From positions 62,001 through 126,000 of the forward strand of contig JBATVL010000089.1 in assembly GCA_049671745.1 (NCBI GenBank): DNA of 64,000 nt. The letters run 5' to 3'. How positions within the stretch are numbered: the first letter of the stretch is position 1; each line of letters begins with the position of its first letter. Origin of the DNA: SNAP01 sp049671745 (GTDB taxonomy: Bacteria; Bacteroidota; Bacteroidia; Bacteroidales; Marinifilaceae). A model generated the notes under the pieces. It was not told the origin of the DNA and searched no databases. It worked only from the letters and a program-made list of their open reading frames with translations. This document shows positions 1 to 9,438 of the stretch, one piece after another. Both the position numbers and the translations under genes were made by a program.

Positions 1-2
1 AT

Positions 3-1505
3 ATATTTATAGATCCAGAATTTAAAACTAATAATTCAAAGATTGAAGACTTCTTAAAGCAAAATAATATAATAATTACTCTTAAGTTAATTGAAGATAT
101 TGATGATGTTTATTCTAATGAGATAATAATTGAAAAGAATTTCTTATCGGGAAAGAAGAAGATTCTTTCTATTAATGGGAATAAATGTCTTAAAAAGGAT
201 GTTGCACATACATTAAAACAATTAATATTTAAAAGTGAGAATGAACAACCAAAACTAAGGTCTATAATCTCTAAGAATATAAGAGATGAGAAGAATAAAT
301 TAGTTAATACTATAAAGGTACTTAGCTCTTTTACAACTGATGTTCAATATGAATTATTGATGATGTTTTGGTTGGGTATTGATACTGATCTTAGCAAGGA
401 AAAATTAATAAGAGATAAGAATCTTGAGGAGAAACTTCAAACAAGATTAAAGAAAGATTTTAACCTACCTCAGATAAATCAATCTTTATTTGTGATAAAT
501 GATAAGATTACAAAATTAGAGCACAAGAAAGATCTTTTTAATATTAATGAAAAGTATGAAGAAGAACTTTCTAATCTTAATAAGATAAAAGTGGAACTTA
601 ATGAAAGAGCTACTAATTTATCTAGATTAGAAATTAGAAAAGAGTTGATATTAGAAAGTAAGTCTGATCTTGAAAAAGATGCTGCAAATATTGATGTAGA
701 GAATATTAAGGAATTATATAAAAGAGCTAAGGTTTTTATTCCAAATATTCAAAAGACTTTTGAAGAAACATTATCATTTCATAATGAGATGCTAGTTAAA
801 AATATTCAGTTTATATCGGAGGAATTACCTCAGTTGGAAAGAACTATTTCAGAAGAAAAGCGAAGTATAAATTTATTACTTATTCAAGAAGATAAGTTGT
901 CGCGCTTATTAAAGAAATCTGGTGCAATTGAGGAATTACAAGATATAATTAATGAGTTGCATGCTTATTATGAGAAAAAAGGTTCTTTTGAAGAACAAAA
1001 GAGACTGTGGGAAAAATCAAATAAGAATTTAAAATCCATTACTGAAACTCTAGATGTAATAAATAAAGAAATCTTTTCTAAAGATGATTTGATACAAAAA
1101 AGGATACAAGAATTTAATGTGTATTTCTCTGATATTTCTAGCAGATTAGATGGTATCCTTTCGATTTTAAGTGGTGCACAAGAAGATGGTATCTATAAGT
1201 TTAAGATTGGGAATATAGAAGGAAATCCAGGAACAGGAAGCAAGAAAAGTCAAATGGCTTCATTTGATTTAGCATATATAAAATTTGCAGATGCATTAAG
1301 TATTCCTTGTTTGCATTTTGTGTTACAAGATCAAATTGAGAATGTTCATTCAAATCAGATCACTAATCTTTTAACTGAAATTGTTGACGAAGTGAATTGT
1401 CAATATGTATTGCCTGTTCTTAGGGATAAATTACCTAAAGATATAGATATTAGTCAATTTGAAGTGTTGTCTTTGTCCCAGAGTAATAAACTTTTTAGAA
1501 TATAA
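3..1505 (+). CDS. DUF2326 SMC-like ATPase, C-terminal part (5' end outside window)
   Basis: The reading frame is open from base 3, so the gene begins left of the window and only about the last 500 residues are seen. The middle is long, charged and heptad-like (coiled coil), rich in Lys, Glu and Leu. The C-terminal about 110 residues contain a conserved block with GTGSKKSQMASFDLAY, an ABC-signature-like region, followed by LHFVLQDQIEN, which sits where a Walker B strand is expected. This arrangement fits the DUF2326 / YydD family of SMC-like ABC ATPases. Family members occur in ABC three-component defence-type loci, but the partner genes would lie outside the window. The Walker A half is not visible. 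Function here is inferred only. Confidence 0.7.
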   Translation: MFIDPEFKTNNSKIEDFLKQNNIIITLKLIEDIDDVYSNEIIIEKNFLSGKKKILSINGNKCLKKDVAHTLKQLIFKSENEQPKLRSIISKNIRDEKNKLVNTIKVLSSFTTDVQYELLMMFWLGIDTDLSKEKLIRDKNLEEKLQTRLKKDFNLPQINQSLFVINDKITKLEHKKDLFNINEKYEEELSNLNKIKVELNERATNLSRLEIRKELILESKSDLEKDAANIDVENIKELYKRAKVFIPNIQKTFEETLSFHNEMLVKNIQFISEELPQLERTISEEKRSINLLLIQEDKLSRLLKKSGAIEELQDIINELHAYYEKKGSFEEQKRLWEKSNKNLKSITETLDVINKEIFSKDDLIQKRIQEFNVYFSDISSRLDGILSILSGAQEDGIYKFKIGNIEGNPGTGSKKSQMASFDLAYIKFADALSIPCLHFVLQDQIENVHSNQITNLLTEIVDEVNCQYVLPVLRDKLPKDIDISQFEVLSLSQSNKLFRI

Positions 1506-1615
1506 TCTAGATATTATAAGAGGATGTTTAGTATATCTAATATCTGCTTTCTCTCCAAAGTCTTTTCATGTCTTGTATTTCACTTTATAAGTTAGTTTTT
1601 TCTTAATTTTGCTCT

Positions 1616-2275
1616 ATGATAAAGATATACGCGAGAAAATTAGTTAGCGATGAGGACTTTCGTTTAGTAGAACTAGATGTAAAAAAATATGCTCAAAGGG
1701 CCACTCTTGATAAGATAGATTCTTATAAGTCGTTGAAGAATAAGCAGAGAAAACTTATTGGTGAGATGCTTGCTTTTAAAGGTTTAGAGGATTGCTTTAA
1801 GCTTAAAAAGGAGGATATTGTTTTTACTTATGGCGAAAAGGGAAAGCCTATGTTGAAAGATTCTGTTGATATGTTTTTTAATATTTCTCATTCGGGTGAA
1901 TGGGTTGTTTGTGCTGTCTCTGATAAAGAGGTGGGCTTAGATATTGAACTTATTAAAGATGCTAAAATGAAGGTGGCTAATCGTTTCTTTTCTCCCTCTG
2001 AGATAGAAGTGCTTAATTCTCTTGATGGAATGGCGCAGAATGTACAATTCTTTACTCTATGGACGGCCAAAGAGTCGTACTTGAAGTATCTTGGTACTGG
2101 ATTAACTAAAGCTTTAAATTCTTTTGATGTAATTATTAATTCTGATAGAATTTCGGTTAATGAAAGTGAGCTTTCTAGAAGTTTGTATTTCTCTTTAATA
2201 CCAATAGATTCAGCTCATAAAATGATGCTTTGTTCGGTTTATAATGGAGTTTCTGATAATGTTGTAATATGTTAA
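1616..2275 (+). CDS. 4'-phosphopantetheinyl transferase, Sfp type
   Basis: Transfers the phosphopantetheine arm of coenzyme A to a serine of carrier proteins. The 219-residue protein has the two family motifs: VGLDIELI (Mg-binding Asp and Glu, about residue 105) and FTLWTAKESYLKYLGTGL (about residue 145), preceded by FNISHSGEW. Length fits the Sfp group rather than the short AcpS group, so it probably serves acyl carrier protein (acpP lies 30 kb away) and possibly other carriers. A TAATTTTG -7-like element at 1604-1611 ends only four bases before the ATG, so the transcript may be almost leaderless or another promoter is used. No second Met is available before the conserved region. Confidence 0.9.
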   Translation: MIKIYARKLVSDEDFRLVELDVKKYAQRATLDKIDSYKSLKNKQRKLIGEMLAFKGLEDCFKLKKEDIVFTYGEKGKPMLKDSVDMFFNISHSGEWVVCAVSDKEVGLDIELIKDAKMKVANRFFSPSEIEVLNSLDGMAQNVQFFTLWTAKESYLKYLGTGLTKALNSFDVIINSDRISVNESELSRSLYFSLIPIDSAHKMMLCSVYNGVSDNVVIC

Positions 2276-2487
2276 TTTTATTAAATAGATGCATTTTACT
2301 ATAACCTTTTATTACTTCATGCGTTTATTATAGTAGTTATTCCAGATGAGTAACTTTAAATATTTTTGGTTTAAAGTAGTAGGTTCAAAATTTCATAAGT
2401 TTAAATTATCGTGTTTTACAAACAGGTCTGAATCTACTTAATGTCCTGTGTTTATTAGGTTATTATGTTTTCACATTTAGTTATGAA

Positions 2488-2510
2488 AAGAGGAGCTGGT
2501 TACTCCTCTT
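2488..2510 (-). terminator. Intrinsic terminator of asd
   Basis: AAGAGGAG (2488-2495) pairs with CTCCTCTT (2503-2510) around a 7-base loop, just past the asd stop codon. The minus-strand transcript continues with a short T run. Confidence 0.6.
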
Positions 2511-2519
2511 CTCTTTTGC

Positions 2520-3500
2520 CTATTTTTTTAATAAATATTCTGCTATTTGTATGGCATTGGTAGCTGCACCTTTTCTTAGGTTATCTGATACTACCCACAT
2601 ATTTAAGCTGTTATCTTGAGAGAAATCTCTTCTTATACGACCCACAAAGACATCATCTTTACCGTGAGCATTTATTGGCATTGGATATTCGTTGTTTAAT
2701 GGATCGTCACATATAGTTATTCCATCTGATGATGATAATAATTCTCTAATATCTTCTAATTTGTAGTCTTCTAGAAATTCTATATTAATAGATTCTGAAT
2801 GTCCACCTACTACTGGAACTCTTACTGCTGTAGAGGTTATTTTTATGCTGTTGTCGTTTAGAATTTTATTAGTCTCATTGACTAATTTCATTTCTTCTTT
2901 TGTGTATCCATTGTCGGTGAAGGAGTCACATTGTGGTATACAGTTCCTATCTATAGGATGAGGATATGCCATTTCTCCCTCTATATCTGCTCTTTCATTT
3001 TCCATTTGACGAACGGCTTTTATTCCACTTCCTGTTATAGATTGGTATGTAGAAACAACAATTCTTTTGATCTTATATCTTTTATGAAGTGGAGCTATTG
3101 CTACTAACATTTGTATGGTTGAACAGTTAGGATTTGCTATTATCATGTCCTTTTCTGTTAGTTCTGTAGCATTTATTTCTGGAATGATAAGCTTTTTGCT
3201 TGTATCCATTCTCCAGGCAGATGAGTTGTCTATAACAGTTATTCCTGCTTCTGCAAATTTAGGTGCCCATTCTAGTGAGGCTTCTCCTCCGGCTGAGAAT
3301 ATTGCAATTTGTGGCTTGTTGTCTATGGCTTCTTGCATGCCAATAACCTTATATCTATTGTTTCTGAAGCTTATCTCTTTGCCATATGACCTTTCACTTG
3401 CTACTGGAAGAAGTTCTGTTACTGGAAAGTCTCTTTCTTCAAGAATCTCTAACATTTTCCTTCCTACTAGTCCAGTGGCTCCTACAACTGCAATTTTCAT
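2520..3500 (-). CDS. asd: Aspartate-semialdehyde dehydrogenase
   Basis: Reduces beta-aspartyl phosphate to aspartate semialdehyde with NADPH, the branch point to lysine/diaminopimelate, threonine and methionine. The 326-residue protein starts with the dinucleotide-binding motif VGATGLVGRKML, has the catalytic cysteine in NPNCSTIQ (about residue 128) and the catalytic histidine in GGHSESI (about residue 235). Length is normal. It is a single gene with its own -7 element (3561-3568) and a terminator. dapD, the later step in the same diaminopimelate route, lies at 36.7 kb. Confidence 0.96.
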   Translation of the reverse strand: MKIAVVGATGLVGRKMLEILEERDFPVTELLPVASERSYGKEISFRNNRYKVIGMQEAIDNKPQIAIFSAGGEASLEWAPKFAEAGITVIDNSSAWRMDTSKKLIIPEINATELTEKDMIIANPNCSTIQMLVAIAPLHKRYKIKRIVVSTYQSITGSGIKAVRQMENERADIEGEMAYPHPIDRNCIPQCDSFTDNGYTKEEMKLVNETNKILNDNSIKITSTAVRVPVVGGHSESINIEFLEDYKLEDIRELLSSSDGITICDDPLNNEYPMPINAHGKDDVFVGRIRRDFSQDNSLNMWVVSDNLRKGAATNAIQIAEYLLKK

Positions 3501-3560
3501 AATAGTATATTTTGTTTAATAGCTTGTTATTTAATATATTTGAGTAAATATATACTCATG

Positions 3561-3568
3561 CAAATGTA
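3561..3568 (-). promoter_or_regulatory. -7 promoter element of asd
   Basis: On the minus strand this reads TACATTTG followed by C, an exact match to the Bacteroidota -7 consensus TAnnTTTG, about 60 bases upstream of the asd ATG. No clear -33 TTTG is seen at the usual distance. Confidence 0.5.
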
Positions 3569-3647
3569 GGAAATATTTTAATGTTTTAGCACCTTATACT
3601 TTCCCGACCACCTCCTGTGGTTTAAACAATAGAGAAAGCATAGATAC

Positions 3648-3655
3648 TAATTTTG
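3648..3655 (+). promoter_or_regulatory. -7 promoter element of the lamin-tail protein gene
   Basis: TAATTTTG, matching TAnnTTTG, lies 23 bases before the ATG at 3679. Confidence 0.5.
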
Positions 3656-3678
3656 TATTCATGTAATTTTCTTTTAAT

Positions 3679-6441
3679 ATGAAACAGTGTTTTATTGTAC
3701 TATTTCTAGTACTTAGTGGGCTTGTCTGTTCGGCTCAGTCTTATAAAAGAATAGATTTTAGTAAAGATTTTGGCGATGAGTATGTTGCCAATAAGTTGAT
3801 AACTCATCCTAATTCTTCTTGGTTTTTGAAAACAGATAAACTTGAACGAACGTCTGGCTCTGCAAAAACTTCTGGAGATGGAGCCTTTGAGATTAAAGGG
3901 CTTAAGGGTGATCTGTCTTTTGTTCTTAAAACAATATCTATTGATAAGGATGAGGAGGAGATTATTTCTTTCGATTTAATACATGCTGATAAGAATAGTC
4001 ATTATTCTTGTAATGCTGTTTATGTGACTGATAAACTTAGTTTCCAAAAACTTTCAGAGGAGATTGGAGATTGTATTGTCCAAACTAATTATGTCTTGAA
4101 GGATGGAAATATGGAGTTGTCTATAGATTTTAAGAACCTTCATGAAACAGATGTTTTTAAAATTGTTAATATAGATGTTCATGCTCTAAAGGATGAAATT
4201 GTAGTTGTTAAAGATAGTACTTCTTCTTTTTATGCTTCTGAAGATATTGCTGATTATATGCATATATCCTCTTCTCCAAAACAGAAGATCTTTTCTTTCT
4301 TTATAAACGATTCTAAAGGTGGTTCCGACGCTATTGCTACTAGTATAAAGGAATTTAAAATATTGAGTGGTATAGAGTCTAACCCTAAACTTAATGTTTT
4401 ATTGTCTAATATAAGCATTTATAAAGATTCTAAACTTTTAACTTATGCGGAGCCTACTATTAATGAATCAGATATAGATATTTCTTTTGGAAAAGATTCT
4501 CTTAGTGTGAAAAATAATGAGAAATCATTAATTGAGATTTATGCTGATATAAATGAGAAAATTGATCTGGGTTTACGCATTAATTGTTCTTTTCTATTGA
4601 AAACTAAATCTTTTATTTTGTCGAGTAATTCTACTGCATTTAAGAAAGATAAAGAGTTATATTCTCCTCTTTTTTCTATTATTCCTCCTAGTCGTGAGTT
4701 GAAGATTGTATATGAGAATAATTTCGATTCTAAATCTATAAAGGGTTTGTTTAATACAGAAACTTGGAAAATGGATTCTGTGAAACTTAATAATAAGAAC
4801 TATGATTATTTCTTGAGAGCTAATGGTAAGGGGCTAAAAACTAATTGTTTTTATACAGAGACGCCTGACTTGCTCTTTAATGAAAAAGATATGTATTGGT
4901 CTTTTTCTTTGAAGTTTGATGAGAGTGAACCTTCTGCTTATAATAAATTTTGCTATTTCTTGTTTTCTGATAAGAAGGAATTGTCTAGCTCTTGTAATGC
5001 CTATGCTGTTGGTGTTAATATGAGCGGTAGTGATGATTTCTTGAAGTTATATAAGTGCGAGGATAATAAGTTTGTTCCTATTGCAACAACTTCTCTTAAA
5101 TGGTCTGTGGATATGAAAGTTGATATTCGTGTAATTAGAAAAGCTGGTGGTGAATGGTTTTTGTCTTATTCTGATGTTCCTAATAGCTTGAATTATAAAG
5201 GAACGGCTAAATGTAAGGATGATTCGTATGTAAATGGAATTTATTCTGGTTTGTTATTTTTCAATTCTTCTAGTCGTTTTAACCTTCTAAGAGTAGATAA
5301 TCTGAAAATAGCTGTATTGGCAGAGTATATTGAGTATTTTAAAGGGTATAATTTTGGATCTCGTGAACAGATTTGTCTTGAATTTGACGATAGAATGGAT
5401 TTATCTTCTCTTGCTAATCCTAGCGATTTTAAACTATATCTTGGTGATGATCTTGTTAAGATAGATGATATTCAAGTTTTTAATAATGAGTCTATTAAAA
5501 AGAATAAACAGGTTGAAATATATTTCCCTAATGTTGCTGGTGATTATAGACTAGTATTCTTGCATCCTAAAAATGTGGATGGAGAGGATGTTGTTTTTGA
5601 AGATTTATTGTTTAAATATAAATCTCAGGGTAAGGTAGGAGATATTATTATTAATGAGGTTCTGATTAATCCTCTTTCTCCTTTATATAAATATGTTGAA
5701 CTGTATAATAAATCGGATAAAGATGTGCACTTTGATAAACTTATGTATGTATCTTACTATAGAGGATGTGCTGAAAAGATGCTTACTGATGTGTCTATTC
5801 CTGCTAAATCCTATGTATTGTTGTGTAGTGAGAGACGTGATGAAATAGATAAGATATCACAATATGCTAAGGCATATGGCCTTACTTCTTTTAAATTACC
5901 AAAGTCTCATTGCTCTATATGCTTGAAATCTGAGAAGGGAAAACTGATAGATTCTATGGGTTATACTACTTCACGTTTGAAAAAAGACTCTTATAAAGAG
6001 CATAATTCTTATGAAAGAGTTGATCCTGATGCGGATAGTTCTTCTTCTAATTGGGAGTTCTCTTCTGCTAAAGAAGGTTGTACTCCTGGTAAGTGTAACC
6101 AGACTGATCGTTCGCCTATTGATGCTACTAAATCTGTGGGGGTTACTTGCAATAGAAGTGATATAAATCATGATGGTGTACTTGAGGAAAATAGTGTAAT
6201 GTTTTCTATGGATTATCCACAAACGGCTTTCCGTTTTAAGGTGTATGTGTTTGATTCAAAAGGTGCTATTCTTTATAATTATTCTGATAATATATTGTAC
6301 CAGAATTATACAGAGTTTAAATGGAAGGGCATATATAACAATGAGAATCCTATTTCTTCTAAGATTTGTTGTGTTATGATTATTGTTGATAAAGAGAGTG
6401 GTGAAAATGATAAAGAGAAGTTTATTATAAATATTAAATAA
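3679..6441 (+). CDS. Large secreted protein with lamin-tail domain
   Basis: The 920-residue protein begins with a clear signal peptide ending SGLVCSAQ, with Gln at or next to the predicted mature start. A large beta-rich N-terminal part of unknown fold is followed at about residues 655-790 by a lamin-tail-like domain: GDIIINEVLINP, then YVELYNKSDKDV, then AKSYVLLCS. The last 80 residues (from FRFKVYVFDSKGAI, then FKWKGIYNN and PISSKICCVMIIVDK) resemble the FlgD-like or gliding-type C-terminal beta-sandwiches found on T9SS-exported proteins, but the match is loose. It is monocistronic, with its own promoter and a strong terminator. Likely a surface or secreted adhesin-like or nucleic-acid-associated protein; the actual role is unknown. 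Confidence 0.75.
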   Translation: MKQCFIVLFLVLSGLVCSAQSYKRIDFSKDFGDEYVANKLITHPNSSWFLKTDKLERTSGSAKTSGDGAFEIKGLKGDLSFVLKTISIDKDEEEIISFDLIHADKNSHYSCNAVYVTDKLSFQKLSEEIGDCIVQTNYVLKDGNMELSIDFKNLHETDVFKIVNIDVHALKDEIVVVKDSTSSFYASEDIADYMHISSSPKQKIFSFFINDSKGGSDAIATSIKEFKILSGIESNPKLNVLLSNISIYKDSKLLTYAEPTINESDIDISFGKDSLSVKNNEKSLIEIYADINEKIDLGLRINCSFLLKTKSFILSSNSTAFKKDKELYSPLFSIIPPSRELKIVYENNFDSKSIKGLFNTETWKMDSVKLNNKNYDYFLRANGKGLKTNCFYTETPDLLFNEKDMYWSFSLKFDESEPSAYNKFCYFLFSDKKELSSSCNAYAVGVNMSGSDDFLKLYKCEDNKFVPIATTSLKWSVDMKVDIRVIRKAGGEWFLSYSDVPNSLNYKGTAKCKDDSYVNGIYSGLLFFNSSSRFNLLRVDNLKIAVLAEYIEYFKGYNFGSREQICLEFDDRMDLSSLANPSDFKLYLGDDLVKIDDIQVFNNESIKKNKQVEIYFPNVAGDYRLVFLHPKNVDGEDVVFEDLLFKYKSQGKVGDIIINEVLINPLSPLYKYVELYNKSDKDVHFDKLMYVSYYRGCAEKMLTDVSIPAKSYVLLCSERRDEIDKISQYAKAYGLTSFKLPKSHCSICLKSEKGKLIDSMGYTTSRLKKDSYKEHNSYERVDPDADSSSSNWEFSSAKEGCTPGKCNQTDRSPIDATKSVGVTCNRSDINHDGVLEENSVMFSMDYPQTAFRFKVYVFDSKGAILYNYSDNILYQNYTEFKWKGIYNNENPISSKICCVMIIVDKESGENDKEKFIINIK

Positions 6442-6445
6442 ATTT

Positions 6446-6481
6446 AAAAGACCTGTTTCTAGTTTTAGAAACAGGTCTTTT
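6446..6481. terminator. Bidirectional intrinsic terminator
   Basis: A 16-bp stem (6446-6461 with 6466-6481, core GACCTGTTTCTA) with a 4-base loop and T runs on both strands. It lies between the converging lamin-tail gene and the porin gene. Confidence 0.9.
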
Positions 6482-6514
6482 TTTGCAAATACTAAGAAAT
6501 TATCCTTCTATAGA

Positions 6515-7882
6515 TTAGAAGTTTAATTGTAATCTAGCTTGTAGATATGATATTTTATCGTCCATTCTGTAATAAACGTTATCAATATCCATCATTGTGT
6601 AGTTTAACTTGAACATTACATTGTTGTTGATGTAATAATTAAGCGCTACTGAATAATCTGTTGACTCACCACCACCAACTGAATGGTTAGGTTGTCCTGC
6701 AGATCTTTTATCTGATCCGTTTGCATTAAGTCCTGCATTCCAAAACTTATCTTGCATAAAGATTCCATCTATATCGTTTAAGTTTGTATTGTTCATACGT
6801 GCTAAAATCTCTATAGATCCTGCTTTTGGACGGTTAAGATATGCAGATGCTGAATTGTAAGAATATTCATCTCCAATTAAGAATCCTAATTGAGCATAGT
6901 ATCCTTTTGTCTCTATATCTCTTTGTTCACCATACCAGTCTCTTAAATCTTCTGCTTTAGATTGTTTCCAACCAAATGAAGGCTCAGAGTGCTCGAATTG
7001 AAGATCGTAATTATCTCTTCTGTTTACTTTGTTCATATAGTATTCTCCTTGTAGTAAGAAAGAACCATATGTAGCTAATACTTCAGCATTGAATTTTACT
7101 TCAGTACCTGCGTTTCCAACGTGAGCATTTAAGAATTTGTGCTCTGGACCTGCTGCATATCTAACTTCTCTGTTGTAGTCATCGTCGTTATACTTAGAGT
7201 CGAAACCATTAGCATCAGGTAAACGGTAAGATGCAGATGCTCCTATGTGGAACAACATTCCTTCTTCGTTGATTGGAGTATAAACAGCTTTTCCTGTTAC
7301 ACTAAATCCACCATCTCCCATTTTTGAGTTATTCATTCTTCCTGCAAATACACCTGCAGAGATGAAATACATGTCTGTGTAGTTAGTTGCTGCTATACCT
7401 ATAGAACGACTTATTCCAAATGCTTGTCCTGAATTAGAAGAACCAATGAAACGTGTGTTTTTACTAGAGATAGATCCTTGAATACCGAATGGCTCAAAGA
7501 AGTTACCAAACTTAACAGATGTGTTTTTGTTGAAACGGTAGTTTAAATAAACATCTTTTGCAGAGATTTTGTTCTTTGCGAAGTTGAAGTTGATCTTAGC
7601 ATCCCATTGACCCCAAGTAGCTACTCCATATAAACGAACATCTGAGATGTTTGTTCTTGAACTTAAATCTGTTGCGTCGTCCATATAATAAACTGCGTCC
7701 ATATATGTACGTCCACCGAAGGCCCATTTGTATTGCCCATCCTCTGATGCAAATTTAATTGCTCCATTTTTTTCTTTCGCTGTAACGTTTTCTTTTACAG
7801 TTGTATTCTCTTGCGCTACTACGCTTGAACAAGTAAGTCCAAGAGCTAAAAGCATTAGAGATATATTTTTTAACTTAATCAT
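6515..7882 (-). CDS. Outer-membrane porin, OprO/OprP (porin O/P) family
   Basis: The 455-residue protein has a signal peptide ending SSVVAQ and a porin body with alternating beta strands, a long periplasmic-type start (YKWAFGGRTYMDAVYY) and segments such as VKFGNFFEPFGIQG typical of phosphate-selective porins O and P. The C terminus ends in an aromatic strand (YLQARLQLNF) as expected for a beta-barrel substrate of the BAM complex. It lies 28 bases downstream of glpQ in the same direction, so it probably admits glycerophosphodiesters, glycerol-3-phosphate or phosphate through the outer membrane. Substrate is inferred from context only. Confidence 0.85.
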   Translation of the reverse strand: MIKLKNISLMLLALGLTCSSVVAQENTTVKENVTAKEKNGAIKFASEDGQYKWAFGGRTYMDAVYYMDDATDLSSRTNISDVRLYGVATWGQWDAKINFNFAKNKISAKDVYLNYRFNKNTSVKFGNFFEPFGIQGSISSKNTRFIGSSNSGQAFGISRSIGIAATNYTDMYFISAGVFAGRMNNSKMGDGGFSVTGKAVYTPINEEGMLFHIGASASYRLPDANGFDSKYNDDDYNREVRYAAGPEHKFLNAHVGNAGTEVKFNAEVLATYGSFLLQGEYYMNKVNRRDNYDLQFEHSEPSFGWKQSKAEDLRDWYGEQRDIETKGYYAQLGFLIGDEYSYNSASAYLNRPKAGSIEILARMNNTNLNDIDGIFMQDKFWNAGLNANGSDKRSAGQPNHSVGGGESTDYSVALNYYINNNVMFKLNYTMMDIDNVYYRMDDKISYLQARLQLNF

Positions 7883-7910
7883 ATCTTTAAATTTTATATT
7901 CCTACAATTA

Positions 7911-9305
7911 TTAATTTCTTCCTACTCGTGTAACGTAACCAAGATCTTCAATTACTTCTTCAGCAGTTTTAGTACTTGTTCTTCCTTGATATTTAAGAGA
8001 AAGGTCAGTTAAGTTTGTGAAACCTGCATCTATAAACATATCTGGAGTAATCTTACCATTCCACTCGTTTTTAAGTTTTCTTTGTGGATTAGTAAACTTA
8101 GATGCTGCACCTTCATAATAGTAGTCACCATTATAAGTAGATAATTGATCTTGAGTATCGAAAGAATAAGCATGAATTAAGAAACCTGGTCTGTGATACA
8201 TTTTACACATCCATGGTTTAGTAATATTTGTGTAGTTATTTGGTTTTCCACCTATTGATGGTCCAACGATATGAACATTGTTCTTAACACAGAAATCCAT
8301 TACATCAGCAATCATTTCAGGTGTGTCGCCAGCTAAGTTGTCATGTCCACCTTTCCATAGTAACATACATTTAGGTACATTTGGAAGATTTTTTTCTAAT
8401 AATTGCATTGATTGCCATGAGAATGTTTGAAGAATAACTCTTGAGTCAGTATTTGCTATTGCAACTTTTCCTGGAGTTATTGCTACTGCTTCTGGGCTGT
8501 CTGTTACTAACCAGTTCATTTTCTTAAGGAATTTAGCTAAATCAGCTTCCATTCCACCAAATCTCCAAGGCTCTTTAGTTTCAGGATAAATACCAGGACG
8601 GTTTCCATTGTCTTCTGTATCTACTTCATAAACAAAAGTACCATCAGAGATAGTTCTATCCATTGTCTCAGCACCTGTTCTAGTCCAAGTCTTAGCTGTA
8701 GCATTCCAAGTTGCTACGTGATAGAAAGGTTTACCATCTGCTTTAGCTCCTTCTCTTTTTACTCTGTTTCCTTTAGCAATCATGATAACATCCTCTAAAG
8801 TAGATACCTTTTGATTAGCAAATTCTGCACGAGCATTATCAGTATGATCTTCATTAAACCAAGTACCAGCGTCTAGTTTTCTTAATTCAACAAGTGTGAA
8901 GTTAGAAACATCTAAATCTACTTTACCAGGGTAAACAGACTCTATATTTGTTGTACGACGAAGATTGTCATCGTGAAGAGCCATTAGAAAACCATCTTTA
9001 GTTCTCTGAACATCTAATTCAAGATAATCTGCACCCATGTTTCTAGCCCATCGGTATGAAGCCTCTGTTTCTTCTGGTGTCCAGAATGTTGATCCTCTAT
9101 GTGCAATTACTGCATTAGGAGCATCTTTTTTTAATTGTGCAATCACATCTAGTGTTGCTTTATTTGTAACAACCTCCATAGGAATCTTGTCAGCACTCTC
9201 GTGTCCATTCATGTCAAGCGTATCATCTTGGCACGCTCCCAAACCCAATAGCGATAGGCAAAGAGCGCCTGCTAGGATTGTTTTTTTTGTGTTGAAATAC
9301 TTCAT
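7911..9305 (-). CDS. glpQ: Glycerophosphodiester phosphodiesterase, lipoprotein
   Basis: Hydrolyses glycerophosphodiesters to glycerol-3-phosphate and an alcohol. The N terminus is a lipoprotein signal with lipobox LGAC at about residue 25, followed by QDDT; acidic residues right after the Cys resemble the Bacteroidota surface-export signal. The GDPD core shows IAHRGSTFWTPEETEASY (catalytic His, Arg, Glu), ADYLELDVQRTKDG, ALHDDNLRRTTN and GIYPETKEP. At 464 residues it is longer than the roughly 350 of enterobacterial GlpQ, with extra segments between the motifs. It precedes the porin gene and follows glpT, making a periplasmic/surface entry route for the glycerol-3-phosphate pathway. Confidence 0.92.
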   Translation of the reverse strand: MKYFNTKKTILAGALCLSLLGLGACQDDTLDMNGHESADKIPMEVVTNKATLDVIAQLKKDAPNAVIAHRGSTFWTPEETEASYRWARNMGADYLELDVQRTKDGFLMALHDDNLRRTTNIESVYPGKVDLDVSNFTLVELRKLDAGTWFNEDHTDNARAEFANQKVSTLEDVIMIAKGNRVKREGAKADGKPFYHVATWNATAKTWTRTGAETMDRTISDGTFVYEVDTEDNGNRPGIYPETKEPWRFGGMEADLAKFLKKMNWLVTDSPEAVAITPGKVAIANTDSRVILQTFSWQSMQLLEKNLPNVPKCMLLWKGGHDNLAGDTPEMIADVMDFCVKNNVHIVGPSIGGKPNNYTNITKPWMCKMYHRPGFLIHAYSFDTQDQLSTYNGDYYYEGAASKFTNPQRKLKNEWNGKITPDMFIDAGFTNLTDLSLKYQGRTSTKTAEEVIEDLGYVTRVGRN

Positions 9306-9352
9306 TTTTATAAAAGTTTGATTAGAAATTAGTTCTATTTATTTGTTGTAAC

Positions 9353-9380
9353 GTAAATATACAAACGTTTGTGTATTTAC
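9353..9380. promoter_or_regulatory. 28-bp near-perfect palindrome upstream of glpQ
   Basis: The core is ACAAACGTTTGT (9361-9372 with a T/G mismatch outside); 13 of 14 base pairs of the dyad match. It lies 47 bases upstream of the glpQ start. The CG-centred even symmetry recalls LacI-family operators, but no such regulator is encoded in the window. Confidence 0.6.
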
Positions 9381-9438
9381 TAAAAAAATTAAGAATTAGA
9401 GCTTAGTTTTATTAAACTCTAACCCTTTATTGTATGTT

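Noticed and set aside
2297..2335. TACTATAA/TTATAGTA inverted repeat after the Sfp-type gene
   Set aside because: A+T-rich 8-bp arms with a long loop and no T run; too weak to call a terminator.
3607..3621. ACCAC/GTGGT hairpin between asd and the lamin-tail gene
   Set aside because: Only a 5-bp stem with no T run; could arise by chance.
3501..3678. Lysine riboswitch before asd
   Set aside because: The leader is about 55 bases and lacks the expected conserved helices; only a promoter is seen.
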